DNA of 64,000 nt from Elusimicrobiota bacterium (GTDB lineage Bacteria; Elusimicrobiota; Elusimicrobia; UBA1565; UBA9628): the NCBI GenBank assembly GCA_016218575.1, contig JACRDN010000005.1:124001-188000 (forward strand), written 5' to 3'. The notes below the pieces were generated by a model. That model saw nothing but the letters and a program-made list of their open reading frames with translations. It was not told where the DNA came from and made no database searches. Positions 41,664-50,418 of the stretch are shown in pieces. The translations under genes were made by a program, and so were the position numbers. The stretch's first letter is position 1. Each line of letters opens with the position of its first letter.

Positions 41664-42914
41664 ATGGGCCCGCGCGGAATGCTGGCGCTGATCTTCTGCC
41701 TCTGGGCGCCGTCCCTCTGGGCCCAGGGCCGTCAAAACGTCGTGGAATATCTCGCGGCGGCCCTTGAGAAAGACAGGGGCTTTTCCGCCGATGAGAGATC
41801 GGAAATCCTCGAGGCCGTTAAGGAGCGATTCGCGAGTTACGCCCTCCAGGTCGTGCCCAAGGATCGCCCCGACGCCGCGCAAGCGGCCCTCCACATGCTC
41901 GTGGAGGGCTCCCTTGACGCCGCCCCGGCGGAAAGAATCGCGGAGGTGGCATTCTCCGCTTATCAGGCCATTTCGCGCGGGGCTCCCCGCGAGGTGGTGG
42001 AAGGGATCGCGCTTTACGGCTATCGCAAGAAGGTCTCGGCAGAGAGCTTGAGCGTTTGGGCCAATGGCTACCAGCAGCTGGTGGAGAACCGGGTTCCAGG
42101 CGACGTGGCCGCGGACTTGGTTCGAAACGCCATGGAGGGCGAATGGGAGGATTCATCCTTCAACACCCTCAAATGGGCCTTGGTCCAAGGAATCAAGGAG
42201 AACTTCGAGATCCGGGATTACGCGGTCTATCTCTTCGGAAACATGGCTAAAAATGGGCGCAAGCCCGGAGCTCTTTGCGAATCGGCGCGGGCCTATTTTC
42301 GCAAGCTGAAGACCTCGGGCGCCAAGCCGGAGCTGCCCTCCTACGAGGGAGCCTTCTCGCGCAAGCCGGCGGAAAAATTCGTCTACGAAGCCAAGCCTCA
42401 ATCCGAGCCGGTTCCCCGGCCGGCTGTTGAGGCGCCGAAGAAGGCGGAGCGGGGGGCCGTGGAAAAACCGGCGCCAGTAAAGCCGCCCATTGGGCCCAAG
42501 GGCCGCGCCGCGCCAGCAGCGCCGCCGCCCGTCTTGTCCAGCGTCTGGCCCGGGCTCAAGGGAAGCTCCTACTCCTACTTGGGCACCCCCTATGTCTGGG
42601 GAGGGACCACGCATAACGGCATAGACTGCTCCGGCCTCACCCAGAACACCTACAGCGAGAACCTGGTGGGAATTCCACGTGTGAGCCGCCAGCAATGGCA
42701 AACGGGACTTCCCGTGGAGTACGCGAGCCTGCGTGAAGGAGACTTGGTTTTTTTCAACACCATGGGAGTCGGCGTTTCCCATGTGGGCATGATTGTTTCT
42801 CGGGAGGGCCCGCGCTTTATCCACGCCTCATCCTCGCGCGGCGTGGTGATCGCCGAGCTCGAGAAGAAATATTATAAGGCCCGCTACCTAGGCGGTCGCC
42901 GAATTATTCCCTAA
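41664..42914 (+). CDS. NlpC/P60 peptidoglycan endopeptidase
   Basis: A 416-residue exported protein (signal peptide ending LWAQG). The first 230 residues are helical; a Pro/Lys-rich linker follows, then an NlpC/P60 domain (about 290-416) with the catalytic Cys in GIDCSGLTQ, His in VSHVGMIV and the third polar residue His in RFIHASSS. Likely cleaves peptide stems of the cell wall. It is translated right after the protease. The 3' end overlaps that of the MFS gene on the other strand by 27 bases. Confidence 0.92.
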   Translation: MGPRGMLALIFCLWAPSLWAQGRQNVVEYLAAALEKDRGFSADERSEILEAVKERFASYALQVVPKDRPDAAQAALHMLVEGSLDAAPAERIAEVAFSAYQAISRGAPREVVEGIALYGYRKKVSAESLSVWANGYQQLVENRVPGDVAADLVRNAMEGEWEDSSFNTLKWALVQGIKENFEIRDYAVYLFGNMAKNGRKPGALCESARAYFRKLKTSGAKPELPSYEGAFSRKPAEKFVYEAKPQSEPVPRPAVEAPKKAERGAVEKPAPVKPPIGPKGRAAPAAPPPVLSSVWPGLKGSSYSYLGTPYVWGGTTHNGIDCSGLTQNTYSENLVGIPRVSRQQWQTGLPVEYASLREGDLVFFNTMGVGVSHVGMIVSREGPRFIHASSSRGVVIAELEKKYYKARYLGGRRIIP

Positions 42915-44114
42915 TCGAGACAATAAAGGAAGACAGCACAAGGTGCTCGCCGTCCCGATCAAGGTCAGGGCCGCCATGGCCTGGTAGTCGGCGTGGGAGC
43001 CCGTCGCCCAATGGCCGCGCAGGACGTCGTAGAGCTTCCCCCCCGCCATGTTGGAGGCCCAGGCCGCCAGGTTGAACACCGACATGTAGAGCGCGAAGCT
43101 GGAGGCCTCGGCATGGTCGGGGCAGGACTGCGCGGCCAGATCCATCAGGGCCAGCCTAAAAACCACCCCCGAGAATCCGAACAGCAACGTGAGGGCCGCC
43201 GCGGAAATCGGGCCCAGGTAAAGAAGATAAAGAAGGCTTAAAGGCCCTCCTGCTAAAACTCCGACCCGGAGCAGGAGAATGGGCGAGATCAACTTGCTGG
43301 CACTTCTTGCGTAAAAGCCCGCTCCCATGGCTCCGGCCAGCCCCGCCAAGGTGCTCAACGAGCCTATGAATATCGGGCTCAGCTTCAGGAATTCGCTTTG
43401 ATAATAGAACTGGGCCGTGCCCAGGAACGGGTAAAAATTAAAAAGAAAGATAAAAAGGCTCAAAGCCCAGAAGCGGCCGCCTTTGAGCAGGGAAAGAATC
43501 CCCGAGAGCCCCCGGCGCGCCGGCGCCGGGGCTAATCCCTCCCGGGACCAGCGGCTCGACCAAAGGATCATGAGCGGGAAAATCGAGGCCATGAGGAAAA
43601 TCCTGGCTATGGGCATGTGCGCGGAAAGCCAGCCGCCGCCCAGGCCCGTGAAGACGAGAGAGGCGTAAAGGACTCCGATTTGGACGGCCTGATAGATTCC
43701 CGTCTTTCGGGTTTTCTTCCCCTGCTCCACCATGACCGCGTCGCAGGCCACGTCAGCGGCCACCAGGCCCACGTTGGCCATGATGAGCGCGGCCAACAAA
43801 GGCACGTAGCTGTGCCGCCCCCGGAGCGCCAAGCAGATCCATGCGAGCGCGGCCAGGCCAGAGAGCAGGCGCAGCAAGGGCCTGCGGCGGCGCCCTTTAT
43901 AAGCGCAGAGATCGGAGAGGACGCCGAACAAGGGCTTGAGGAGGAATGGGAAGGTCATCCAGCCGATGAAAACCGCGCTTTGCCCCGCGGAAAGGCCGAG
44001 GGAGTCCTTGAGCAGGTAGGAAATCGGCTCATAGACGATTCCGCCCAAGCCCTGGGCCAAGTAGTTCAGGGCGAAGAAAAGATAGAGCCCGCGGTCGCCA
44101 TGGTCCTCAGGCAT
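42888..44114 (-). CDS. MFS transporter, BT1/AmpG-like
   Basis: A 408-residue polytopic protein with 11-12 helices. The N-terminal segment [22 protein letters not shown] followed by [24 protein letters not shown] matches the pattern of folate-biopterin (BT1) and AmpG-type MFS carriers. The substrate is unknown; folates, muropeptides or others are possible. Its start overlaps the end of tatC by 8 bases, so it is the last gene of the Tat operon. Confidence 0.75.
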   Translation of the reverse strand: MPEDHGDRGLYLFFALNYLAQGLGGIVYEPISYLLKDSLGLSAGQSAVFIGWMTFPFLLKPLFGVLSDLCAYKGRRRRPLLRLLSGLAALAWICLALRGRHSYVPLLAALIMANVGLVAADVACDAVMVEQGKKTRKTGIYQAVQIGVLYASLVFTGLGGGWLSAHMPIARIFLMASIFPLMILWSSRWSREGLAPAPARRGLSGILSLLKGGRFWALSLFIFLFNFYPFLGTAQFYYQSEFLKLSPIFIGSLSTLAGLAGAMGAGFYARSASKLISPILLLRVGVLAGGPLSLLYLLYLGPISAAALTLLFGFSGVVFRLALMDLAAQSCPDHAEASSFALYMSVFNLAAWASNMAGGKLYDVLRGHWATGSHADYQAMAALTLIGTASTLCCLPLLSRLGNNSATA

Positions 44115-44820
44115 CGCGGCGCATCAGAAGAAGGGAAAGCTCGTAGAGGAGCGCTGCGGGCAGCGCCAGACTCGCCTGGGAAATAACGTCGGGGCCCGGC
44201 GTCAGGAAGGCCGCGGACACGAAGCACAGAAAATACGCGGGCCTGCGCCAAGAGGCGAGCTGGGTCCGGGAAACGAGGCCGGCCTGGTTGAGGAGGTAAA
44301 GCACCAAGGGCAACTGAAAAGCCAGGCCGAAGGAGAGGGCCAGTCCCAACGCAAAATCAAGGTAGGCGCCGAGGCTCAGGAGGGGCTTTAAGTTCTCCGT
44401 TCCGTAGGCCAGCAGGAACCTCATCGCGGCCGGAACCACGACGGTCAGGCACAATCCGCTTCCAAGCAGGAAAAGGAAGAACGAGGCGGGCAGGATCGGG
44501 ACCAGCTTGCGGCGCCAGTTCTTGTCGAAAGCGCGGGCCACGAACAGCCAGGCCTGGCTGAATATAAAGGGAAAAGCGAGCATGAAGCCGCCGTAGCAGC
44601 CGACCTTGAGCCTGGTCATGAAGGCCTCGGTGGGCGCCAGGAACACCAAGGTGCCGGCGGGGCGCACCAGCCAAGAGAGGGCCGCGCCAGAATAGCGGTA
44701 AACCGCAGCGGCGGCTACACCCCAGGCAAGCAGGCAGAGGATTAGGCGCTCGCGCAGTTCAATCAAGTGCTCGGCCAGTGGCATGGGAACGTCAAGATGC
44801 GCTTCCAGAGGCGGGGTCAT
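44107..44820 (-). CDS. tatC: Sec-independent translocase TatC
   Basis: A 237-residue membrane protein with six helices. It has MPLAEHLIELRERLI at the N-terminus (the conserved HLxELRxR), FLAPTEAFMTRLKVG and FLTPGPDVISQ, which are TatC hallmarks. TatC binds twin-arginine signal peptides of folded exports. The start ATG at 44820 overlaps the stop of the nucleotidyltransferase gene (ATGA). Confidence 0.95.
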   Translation of the reverse strand: MTPPLEAHLDVPMPLAEHLIELRERLILCLLAWGVAAAAVYRYSGAALSWLVRPAGTLVFLAPTEAFMTRLKVGCYGGFMLAFPFIFSQAWLFVARAFDKNWRRKLVPILPASFFLFLLGSGLCLTVVVPAAMRFLLAYGTENLKPLLSLGAYLDFALGLALSFGLAFQLPLVLYLLNQAGLVSRTQLASWRRPAYFLCFVSAAFLTPGPDVISQASLALPAALLYELSLLLMRRDA

Positions 44821-45200
44821 GGGATACGCTCCTCCTTGCCCGGGAACCACGGAAGGACCTTGATTTCCACCCCGAGCTCGGCCGCCGCCTTCTCTGTCTC
44901 GGCGTCCGGCAGGCGCTGGTCGTAGCCGAGAACCAGGATGTCCGGGCGAACTTGGCGCAGGGAGCGGGCGAAGCTGTCCGGGCGCCCTATCAGGATCTCG
45001 TCGGCCACGCCCAGGGCCTTCAGGCGCTTGCGGCGCAGCTTCGCGGGAACGGCGTTGGGCTTTCTGTTGTGCGCGTCATGGGACAGCACCACGACCAGGC
45101 GGTCTCCCATGGCGCGGGCAGCGCCCAACAGGCGCAGATGGGCCTTATGAAGCCTGTTAAAGCATCCGGCCGTGAATACGGTCTTTTTGACTCCTGCCAC
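44817..45200 (-). CDS. cytidylyltransferase-like nucleotidyltransferase
   Basis: A 127-residue protein with the nucleotidyltransferase start VFTAGCFNRLHKAHLRLL, in which HKAH replaces the usual HxGH, and the second motif region DILVLGYDQR, typical of small cytidylyl/FAD-synthase-like (TagD, RibL) enzymes. It would transfer a nucleotidyl group to a phosphate-bearing substrate. The gene sits between tatA (5 bases upstream) and tatC (overlap), where no metabolic link is obvious. Confidence 0.82.
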   Translation of the reverse strand: MAGVKKTVFTAGCFNRLHKAHLRLLGAARAMGDRLVVVLSHDAHNRKPNAVPAKLRRKRLKALGVADEILIGRPDSFARSLRQVRPDILVLGYDQRLPDAETEKAAAELGVEIKVLPWFPGKEERIP

Positions 45201-45205
45201 CTATG

Positions 45206-45379
45206 TTATTCGGATTTTTTTTCCGGCCCGTCCTCATCGAGGCCCTCGCGCAGACCCTTCTTGAACATATTGACCGCCCGGCCGCATTGGCGGGCGAATT
45301 CCGGAATCTTGTTGGGCCCGAACAAGATGAGGCCCACCACGAGAATGACTAGGAGTTCCCCATATCCCAAGTTCCCCAT
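45206..45379 (-). CDS. tatA: TatA/E-type translocase subunit
   Basis: A 57-residue protein: a short N-terminus (MGNLGYGELLVIL), one membrane helix, the FGPNKIPEFAR hinge and an amphipathic helix with a charged C-terminal tail. This is the TatA/TatB pattern; FGP and the short tail favour TatA. I chose ATG at 45379 because AGGAGG (45388-45383) precedes it directly and the membrane helix then starts at residue 6. tatC follows two genes later. Confidence 0.92.
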   Translation of the reverse strand: MGNLGYGELLVILVVGLILFGPNKIPEFARQCGRAVNMFKKGLREGLDEDGPEKKSE

Positions 45380-45382
45380 ATA

Positions 45383-45414
45383 CCTCCTGGCTGCTGATTG
45401 GCTTAATTTTATCA
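45383..45414 (-). promoter_or_regulatory. promoter and ribosome site of the Tat operon
   Basis: An extended -10, TGATAAAAT (45414-45406), and an AGGAGG ribosome site (45388-45383) lie in the 51-base divergent gap. The -10 is back to back with the promoter of the di-haem cytochrome gene on the other strand. Confidence 0.45.
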
Positions 45415-45426
45415 TTTTTATAGAAT
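45398..45426 (+). promoter_or_regulatory. promoter of the first di-haem cytochrome gene, leaderless
   Basis: TTGGCT (45398-45403), 17 bases, TAGAAT (45421-45426). Seven bases later is the second of two adjacent ATG codons (45434), so a leaderless message starting there is predicted. It overlaps the tatA promoter. Confidence 0.5.
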
Positions 45427-45430
45427 CTGA

Positions 45431-46123
45431 ATGATGCCGAATTGGCGCTCCTGGACTTGCGTCCTCCTCCTCGCGGCCCTGGCCTCCTGCCAGAAAAAGA
45501 CCCAAGAGCCGGGCGGGGGCGCGGCTTATTACAAAGCCCTCAATTGCAGGGTCTGCCACAAAATCGCGGGCCAGGGCGGCAGCGGCGGCCCTGATCTGAC
45601 TTTCGTGGGCTTCCGACATAGCAAGGCATGGCTCGAGGCGTGGCTGCGAGATCCCCGTGCCTGGAAAAGCGACGCCTTGATGCCCAACCCCCGCCTATCG
45701 GACGAGGCCCGCAAGGCCGTGGCGGACTACCTCTCCACCTTGCGCGGCCAGGGTTACCGCGAGGGCTCCGCGCCTTGGGACCAAGAGGGCCTCTCCGGGG
45801 CAGAGAGGGGGAGGGTCCTGTTCAACCGCGCCGGCTGCTCTGCCTGCCACGGCAAGGGCGGGCTAGGAGGTTTCCCCAACAACAACGTCGCGGGAGGCCG
45901 TATTCCGGCGCTCCTGGATACGTCCAAAGGCTATACGAAGGAAGAGCTTGCGCGCAAGATCCGTGCGGGTTCGGCGCCCCAGAAAGCCGATCCGAAAGGC
46001 CCCCAGCCTCTGGTGTCCATGCCGGCTTGGGGCCAGGTATTGAAGGAGAGCGAGCTTGACTCCTTAGCGGAGTACCTTTTCTCTCTCAAGTCCGAGGGGC
46101 CCGGGTCTAAGGACGCCTGGTGA
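45431..46123 (+). CDS. di-haem cytochrome c lipoprotein
   Basis: A 230-residue protein (228-229 if the second ATG at 45434 is used) with a lipoprotein-like signal (LAALASC, Cys20) and two class I cytochrome c domains, each with a CXXCH: CRVCH (39-43) and CSACH (136-140). Likely Met ligands are in LMPNP and SMPAW. It should act as a membrane-anchored periplasmic electron carrier, probably to the oxidase. A close paralogue ends the locus at 52330. The 3' end overlaps that of the next minus-strand gene by 17 bases. Confidence 0.88.
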   Translation: MMPNWRSWTCVLLLAALASCQKKTQEPGGGAAYYKALNCRVCHKIAGQGGSGGPDLTFVGFRHSKAWLEAWLRDPRAWKSDALMPNPRLSDEARKAVADYLSTLRGQGYREGSAPWDQEGLSGAERGRVLFNRAGCSACHGKGGLGGFPNNNVAGGRIPALLDTSKGYTKEELARKIRAGSAPQKADPKGPQPLVSMPAWGQVLKESELDSLAEYLFSLKSEGPGSKDAW

Positions 46124-46667
46124 ACGGCGCGGGCCTCAACACATAATCCTCACGCACCACGCCCGCGAGCGTGTAATGGATTCTCTTCTCGGAAGCAGGC
46201 TGACGATAGAGCTTGCTCCAGACAACGGCGCAGGAGAGTCTGGGGCCGTTTTCATCTTCTTGCCGCGCGCAGCGCAAGTCCGCTCGGAGCCGGAATTTGC
46301 CGTCGTCATCCAAAAAGAATTTCGAGCGCAAGGAGAATATTACCTGGGCAGTGTTTTCAATCGATTCGACAGGACTTACCAGCTCCAGGCTCCCGCCTAT
46401 TCCTATGTTATTGGCATTCACCTTGCCCGCCTCGATGAATTCAATGAGGCCGGCCGTAGCCCTGCTGTTTTGGACCCGCGCCTCCAAGGGGAAAAAAAAA
46501 GCGAGCTGACGCGAGGTCATTTTCGAGATGTCGTAAATCAAGCCGGTTCTCTCCGCCACCCTCCATCGGCCCCAGAGCTGCTCGAACGGCAGTTCTCCCC
46601 ATGCAAAGAGCCTCGAAGCGCCCGCGGTCAATAGCAGCGCCGCAAGACAATAAGCCTTTGGGAGCAT
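46107..46667 (-). CDS. exported protein of unknown function
   Basis: A 186-residue protein with a signal peptide (MLPKAYCLAALLLTAGASRLFA). The mature part is soluble and predicted beta-rich (WGRWRVAERTGLIYDISKMTSRQLAFFFP, then IEFIEAGKVNANNIGIGGSLELVSPVE). I recognise no family. ATG at 46667 is chosen because it begins the signal peptide; upstream codons in frame are polar. It is divergent from coxB and sits inside the oxidase locus, so an oxidase-related role is possible but unsupported. Confidence 0.6.
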   Translation of the reverse strand: MLPKAYCLAALLLTAGASRLFAWGELPFEQLWGRWRVAERTGLIYDISKMTSRQLAFFFPLEARVQNSRATAGLIEFIEAGKVNANNIGIGGSLELVSPVESIENTAQVIFSLRSKFFLDDDGKFRLRADLRCARQEDENGPRLSCAVVWSKLYRQPASEKRIHYTLAGVVREDYVLRPAPFTRRP

Positions 46668-46693
46668 GGCGCCGATAGTATGGGTCGAGACTC

Positions 46694-46711
46694 GCCGGCT
46701 GTCAAGCCGGC
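46694..46711. repeat. inverted repeat in the coxB divergent region
   Basis: GCCGGCT (46694-46700), 4 bases, AGCCGGC (46705-46711). It lies between the divergent starts at 46667 and 46768 and upstream of the coxB promoter. Possible operator; no U-run for termination. Confidence 0.4.
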
Positions 46712-46725
46712 TCGTGGACGAAAAG

Positions 46726-46753
46726 TTGCAAAGGCGGCCGCGGATTTGATAAT
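46726..46753 (+). promoter_or_regulatory. putative coxB promoter
   Basis: TTGCAA (46726-46731), 16 bases, GATAAT (46748-46753), with the coxB ATG 14 bases on. An alternative TATAAG at 46758-46763 lies only 4 bases from the ATG and is less likely. Confidence 0.45.
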
Positions 46754-46767
46754 TTGTTATAAGTTCG

Positions 46768-47547
46768 ATGAATTCCAACTACAGCATGGGGCTGCCGATC
46801 GCGGCCTCAACCTTCGCCAAGGACATCGATTTCGGACTCAAGCTCATTCACGTCGCGATGCTTGTCATATTCGTGCTGTGGGGTATTTTTTTCGCCTATC
46901 TTCTGGTCCGTTATCGGCGCCGCGAGGGCGTGGCGGCCCAGCGGGAGGACGACCATGGTTTGTTTTCCACGAGCCTGATTCCGGATATCGTCGTCCTGAT
47001 CTTCGAGATCGCGCTCATCTCCCTGTACGCCATTCCGGTCTGGTCTCGGATTAAAATTCACTCCCCAAAATCCCAGGAGTCGAACCAGGTAGCGCTCGTC
47101 GCCGAGCAGTTCGCCTGGAACGTGCATTATCCCGGCCCGGACGGCAAATTTGGCCGCAGAAGCCCGGATCTGGTGCATTTTTCCAATCCCATAGGGCTAG
47201 ACCGCGACGATCCCGCCGCCCAGGACGACGTGGTGGGCGCCAACGAGCTTCATCTCCCCCTGGGCAAGACCACTCTCATCCATCTCAGCTCCAAGGACGT
47301 CATCCACAGCTTTTTCGTGCCGGAGTTCCGCTTGAAGCAGGACGCCGTGCCGGGCCTCACCATCCCGGTTTGGGTGGAGCCCAACAGGGTTGGGCACTAC
47401 GAGATCACCTGCGCCCAGCTTTGCGGATTTGCGCACAGCTTGATGAGAGGCGAGGTGTTCGTCGAGAATCCGGAGGAATACCAAGGCTGGCTCAAGGCCC
47501 AGGCCGCGCAAGCCCCCGAGCCCGCCAAGGCCCCATCAACATGGTAA
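46768..47547 (+). CDS. coxB: cytochrome c oxidase subunit II
   Basis: A 259-residue subunit with two N-terminal membrane helices and a periplasmic CuA domain. The CuA ligands are His180 (DVIHSFFVPEFRLKQDAVPG) and Cys215, Cys219, His223 and Met226 in CAQLCGFAHSLM; the bridging position is Gln217 rather than the commoner Glu, a variant known in other oxidases because it ligates through its backbone. No cytochrome c domain is fused, so a separate c-type donor is needed. It overlaps coxA by 7 bases. Confidence 0.95.
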   Translation: MNSNYSMGLPIAASTFAKDIDFGLKLIHVAMLVIFVLWGIFFAYLLVRYRRREGVAAQREDDHGLFSTSLIPDIVVLIFEIALISLYAIPVWSRIKIHSPKSQESNQVALVAEQFAWNVHYPGPDGKFGRRSPDLVHFSNPIGLDRDDPAAQDDVVGANELHLPLGKTTLIHLSSKDVIHSFFVPEFRLKQDAVPGLTIPVWVEPNRVGHYEITCAQLCGFAHSLMRGEVFVENPEEYQGWLKAQAAQAPEPAKAPSTW

Positions 47548-49283
47548 CCCACGACGCAGCCCACGACCAACACGCCCAAGCCCCCTCGGGGTGGCTGCGC
47601 GCCTACGTTTTCTCGGTGGACCACAAGGTCATCGGCCTGCAGTACCTGATGACCTCCATGCTCTTCCTCTTGGCCGGGTTCGGTCTCATGCTCCTGATGC
47701 GCTGGCAGCTGGCTTTCCCGGGCCAGCCCATCCCCATAATAGGGAAACTTCTCTCCCCTAGCCTCGCCCCCAACGGAGTGATGACCGGCGAGTTTTATAA
47801 CGCGCTCGGCGCCATGCACGGCACCATCATGGTGTTTTTGGGCATCGTTCCCTTGGCCGTGGGCGCCTTCGGCAATTACGTTCTTCCCCTTCAGATCGGG
47901 GCGCCCGACATGGCCTTCCCGAGGCTTAACATGATGTCGTACTGGCTTTATCTTCCCGGCGGGCTTCTCATGCTTTCGTCCTTCATCCTTCCGGGTGGGG
48001 CCGCCCAGTCGGGCTGGACCTCTTATCCCCCGCTTTCCATCATAAATCCCGGACAGACCGTCTGGCTCCTGGCCATGGTCATCATCATCACCTCCTCGCT
48101 TTTAGGCGCCATCAATTTCCTCGTCACGACCTTGAACATGCGGGCTCGGGGCATGAGCCTCTGGCGCATGCCGGTCTTCGTATGGGCCCAGCTGGTCACC
48201 TCCGTGCTCCTGCTCCTGGCATTCCCCCCCCTTGAGGCGGCCGCCGTGCTTCAGTTCATGGACCGGGTGGCCGGAACCAGCTTCTACATCCCCTCGGATC
48301 TAGTGGTCTTGGGGCTGAGGCACCGGGCCTCCGGGGGAGGCCAACCCCTGCTGTGGCAGCATCTGTTCTGGTTCCTCGCGCATCCCGAGGTCTATGTCCT
48401 CGTGCTTCCCCCCATGGGCATCGTGGCAGAGATCATGGCCGCCAACACCCGCAAGCCCCTGCATGGTTATAAAACGATAGTCCTGGGGATGATATCCGTG
48501 GGGGTCATGTCCTTCGTGGTTTGGGCCCATCACATGTTCATCAGCGGGATGAGCCCAATCTTGAGCAACTTTTTCCTCGTCACCACCATGATCATCTCGG
48601 TGCCCTCCGTCGCCATTTTGACCTGCCTCATTTACAGCCTGCGGGGGGGCTCGATTCGCTTCACGACCCCCATGCTCTTCGCCCTGGCCTTCCTGCCCAT
48701 GTTCGGCATCGGCGGCCTCACCGGGCTTCCCCTGGGCCTGACCGCCACGGACATTTACCTCCACGACACCTACTACGTGATCGGGCATTTCCACTACGTG
48801 GTGGTGACCGGCTCCATCATCGGTCTCATGGCCGGGGTCTACCATTGGTTTCCCAAATGGTTCGGCCGCAAAATGGACGACAGGCTCGGACGGATTCATT
48901 TCTGGGGCACCTTGCTCTCGATGAACGGCGTGTTCTTCCCGATGTTCATCATGGGAATGGCCGGGGTTTCCCGCCGCCTATGGGATCCCACGGCCCAAGC
49001 CCACAACCTCACCACCCAGCATCTCAACGTCGTGAGCACGGCCTCGGCCTACCTTCTCCTCCTGTTTCAAGCGCCGTTCATTTACAACTTCTTCCACAGC
49101 ATTTTCAAAGGCCAGAAGAGCGAGGAGAATCCCTGGCAGGCCACGACTCTTGAATGGGCCTGCCCTTCCCCTCCTCCGCACGGCAACTTCGAGAAACCCC
49201 CCTGCGTCTACCGGGAGCCTTATGATTACTCCCCTCGCGGCTGCGAGCGGGACTATATTCCCCAAAACGTGGAGGCCGCATGA
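47541..49283 (+). CDS. coxA: cytochrome c oxidase subunit I (aa3 type)
   Basis: A 580-residue haem-copper oxidase subunit. Visible residues: the low-spin haem ligand in AMHGTIMVF; AHPEVYVLVLPPMG with the CuB His, proton-gate Glu and cross-link Tyr; the His pair in VWAHHMF; and YYVIGHFHYV with the haem a3 and second haem a ligands. APDMAFPRLN carries the D-channel Asp, so it is an A1-type pump. The start is ATG at 47541, inside the coxB end. The extended C-terminus (ENPWQATTLEWACPSPPP) is typical of caa3/aa3 enzymes. Confidence 0.97.
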   Translation: MVTHDAAHDQHAQAPSGWLRAYVFSVDHKVIGLQYLMTSMLFLLAGFGLMLLMRWQLAFPGQPIPIIGKLLSPSLAPNGVMTGEFYNALGAMHGTIMVFLGIVPLAVGAFGNYVLPLQIGAPDMAFPRLNMMSYWLYLPGGLLMLSSFILPGGAAQSGWTSYPPLSIINPGQTVWLLAMVIIITSSLLGAINFLVTTLNMRARGMSLWRMPVFVWAQLVTSVLLLLAFPPLEAAAVLQFMDRVAGTSFYIPSDLVVLGLRHRASGGGQPLLWQHLFWFLAHPEVYVLVLPPMGIVAEIMAANTRKPLHGYKTIVLGMISVGVMSFVVWAHHMFISGMSPILSNFFLVTTMIISVPSVAILTCLIYSLRGGSIRFTTPMLFALAFLPMFGIGGLTGLPLGLTATDIYLHDTYYVIGHFHYVVVTGSIIGLMAGVYHWFPKWFGRKMDDRLGRIHFWGTLLSMNGVFFPMFIMGMAGVSRRLWDPTAQAHNLTTQHLNVVSTASAYLLLLFQAPFIYNFFHSIFKGQKSEENPWQATTLEWACPSPPPHGNFEKPPCVYREPYDYSPRGCERDYIPQNVEAA

Positions 49284-49870
49284 ATTCCGCCATGGCCGCC
49301 TCCGCGCCGCAATGCGCCGGCAGCGGAGTTTCCAACGCCAAGCTCGGCGTCTGGCTCTTCCTGGCCTCGGAGGTCATGCTTTTCGCGACCTTGTTCACCA
49401 CCTACCTGGTCCTGCGGCTAGGGTCGGCCTCCTGGCCGCGCGGCTGGGAAACCCTCAATGTGCCCTTGGCCATGATGAACACCTTCGTTCTCATCACCTC
49501 GAGCGTGACCATGGTCTTGGCCTATGCCAAGGCCGTGGAGCGGGATTTGGCGGGCTTTAGGAAGTTCATGGGGATCACGATACTGCTCGGGTTCGCCTTC
49601 CTCGCCGTCAAGTCCGTCGAGTACGGCACGAAGTTCCATCACCACCACTACCCCTCCACCAACATCTTTTTCGCGATCTACTTTACCATGACCGGCCTGC
49701 ATGGCCTTCATGTGATCGGCGGGATCATCGTCAACAGCGCGCTGTATTATTTGAGCGGCAAGGAGTGGGATCATCCTCTCTTTGTCGGGCGGGTCGAGGG
49801 GGCCGGCCTTTACTGGCACTTCGTCGACATCGTCTGGATATTTCTCTTCCCGGCCCTATACCTGCTATAA
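49280..49870 (+). CDS. coxC: cytochrome c oxidase subunit III
   Basis: A 196-residue five-helix subunit III, the short bacterial form. It starts SNAKLGVWLFLASEVMLFATLFTTYLVLR and ends WHFVDIVWIFLFPALYLL, both family signatures, with the FTMTGLHGLHVIGGI loop. The start overlaps the coxA stop (ATGA). Confidence 0.95.
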   Translation: MNSAMAASAPQCAGSGVSNAKLGVWLFLASEVMLFATLFTTYLVLRLGSASWPRGWETLNVPLAMMNTFVLITSSVTMVLAYAKAVERDLAGFRKFMGITILLGFAFLAVKSVEYGTKFHHHHYPSTNIFFAIYFTMTGLHGLHVIGGIIVNSALYYLSGKEWDHPLFVGRVEGAGLYWHFVDIVWIFLFPALYLL

Positions 49871-49872
49871 AC

Positions 49873-50223
49873 ATGAAGGGACACTCCCAAGCCGACGTGA
49901 AGCTTTACCTCGCGATATTCGGCGCGCTGATGGTGCTGACCGTCGTGACCGTCCTGGTCTCATACCTCCATCTCCCCATCGCGGCCGGCGTGGCCGTGGG
50001 CATGGCCATCGCCACGCTCAAGGCGGGGCTGGTGGCCGCGTTTTTCATGCACTTGAAGGGCGAGAGGATCGTCATCTATGGCCTGCTGGGCGTCACCATC
50101 TTCTTCATGTCCTTCCTTTTTTTGGCGCCCATCAAAGACAGCGTCTCCATCGCCGACCGCAGGGCCCGGATTGCGGTCTCTGTCGCCTCCGAGGAGAGCC
50201 CCTCCGAGACGCGCATTCGCTAG
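49873..50223 (+). CDS. coxD: cytochrome c oxidase subunit IV (COX4_pro type)
   Basis: A 116-residue protein with three membrane helices: VKLYLAIFGALMVLTVVTVL, then ATLKAGLVAAFFMHLKGER, a stretch typical of prokaryotic subunit IV/CtaF/CyoD-like proteins. I chose ATG at 49873, 2 bases after coxC. The tail is polar and ends at 50223. Confidence 0.85.
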   Translation: MKGHSQADVKLYLAIFGALMVLTVVTVLVSYLHLPIAAGVAVGMAIATLKAGLVAAFFMHLKGERIVIYGLLGVTIFFMSFLFLAPIKDSVSIADRRARIAVSVASEESPSETRIR

Positions 50224-50418
50224 ATGTCTCTCAAGAATTTCCATCTCTTTTTCATCTTGACAAGCCTGGCGCTGATGGGGTTTCTGGGCTATTGGTCGTT
50301 AGGCCAGCTCTCGCGCGGAGAGCTGGCCTGGATGATGGCGGGCTCGTCCGCCCTCGGCCTGAGCCTCGGGCTCTTCTATTTGCGATGGTTCATGCGAAGG
50401 CACAAGGAACTCTTATGA
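50224..50418 (+). CDS. small two-helix membrane protein in the oxidase operon
   Basis: A 64-residue protein with two hydrophobic helices (about 7-27 and 34-54) and a basic tail (RWFMRRHKELL). It starts right after the coxD stop. Small membrane proteins are common in oxidase operons; this one has no family name I can give. It overlaps the next gene by 4 bases. Confidence 0.65.
   Translation: MSLKNFHLFFILTSLALMGFLGYWSLGQLSRGELAWMMAGSSALGLSLGLFYLRWFMRRHKELL

Noticed and set aside
46107-46123. Truncation from overlapping 3' ends of the cytochrome and orphan genes
   Set aside because: A short convergent overlap is common in this dense genome; both proteins look complete.
47095-47450. Loss of CuA function in CoxB because the motif reads CAQLC instead of CAELC
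   Set aside because: That residue binds copper by its backbone carbonyl and Gln occurs in working oxidases; all side-chain ligands are present.
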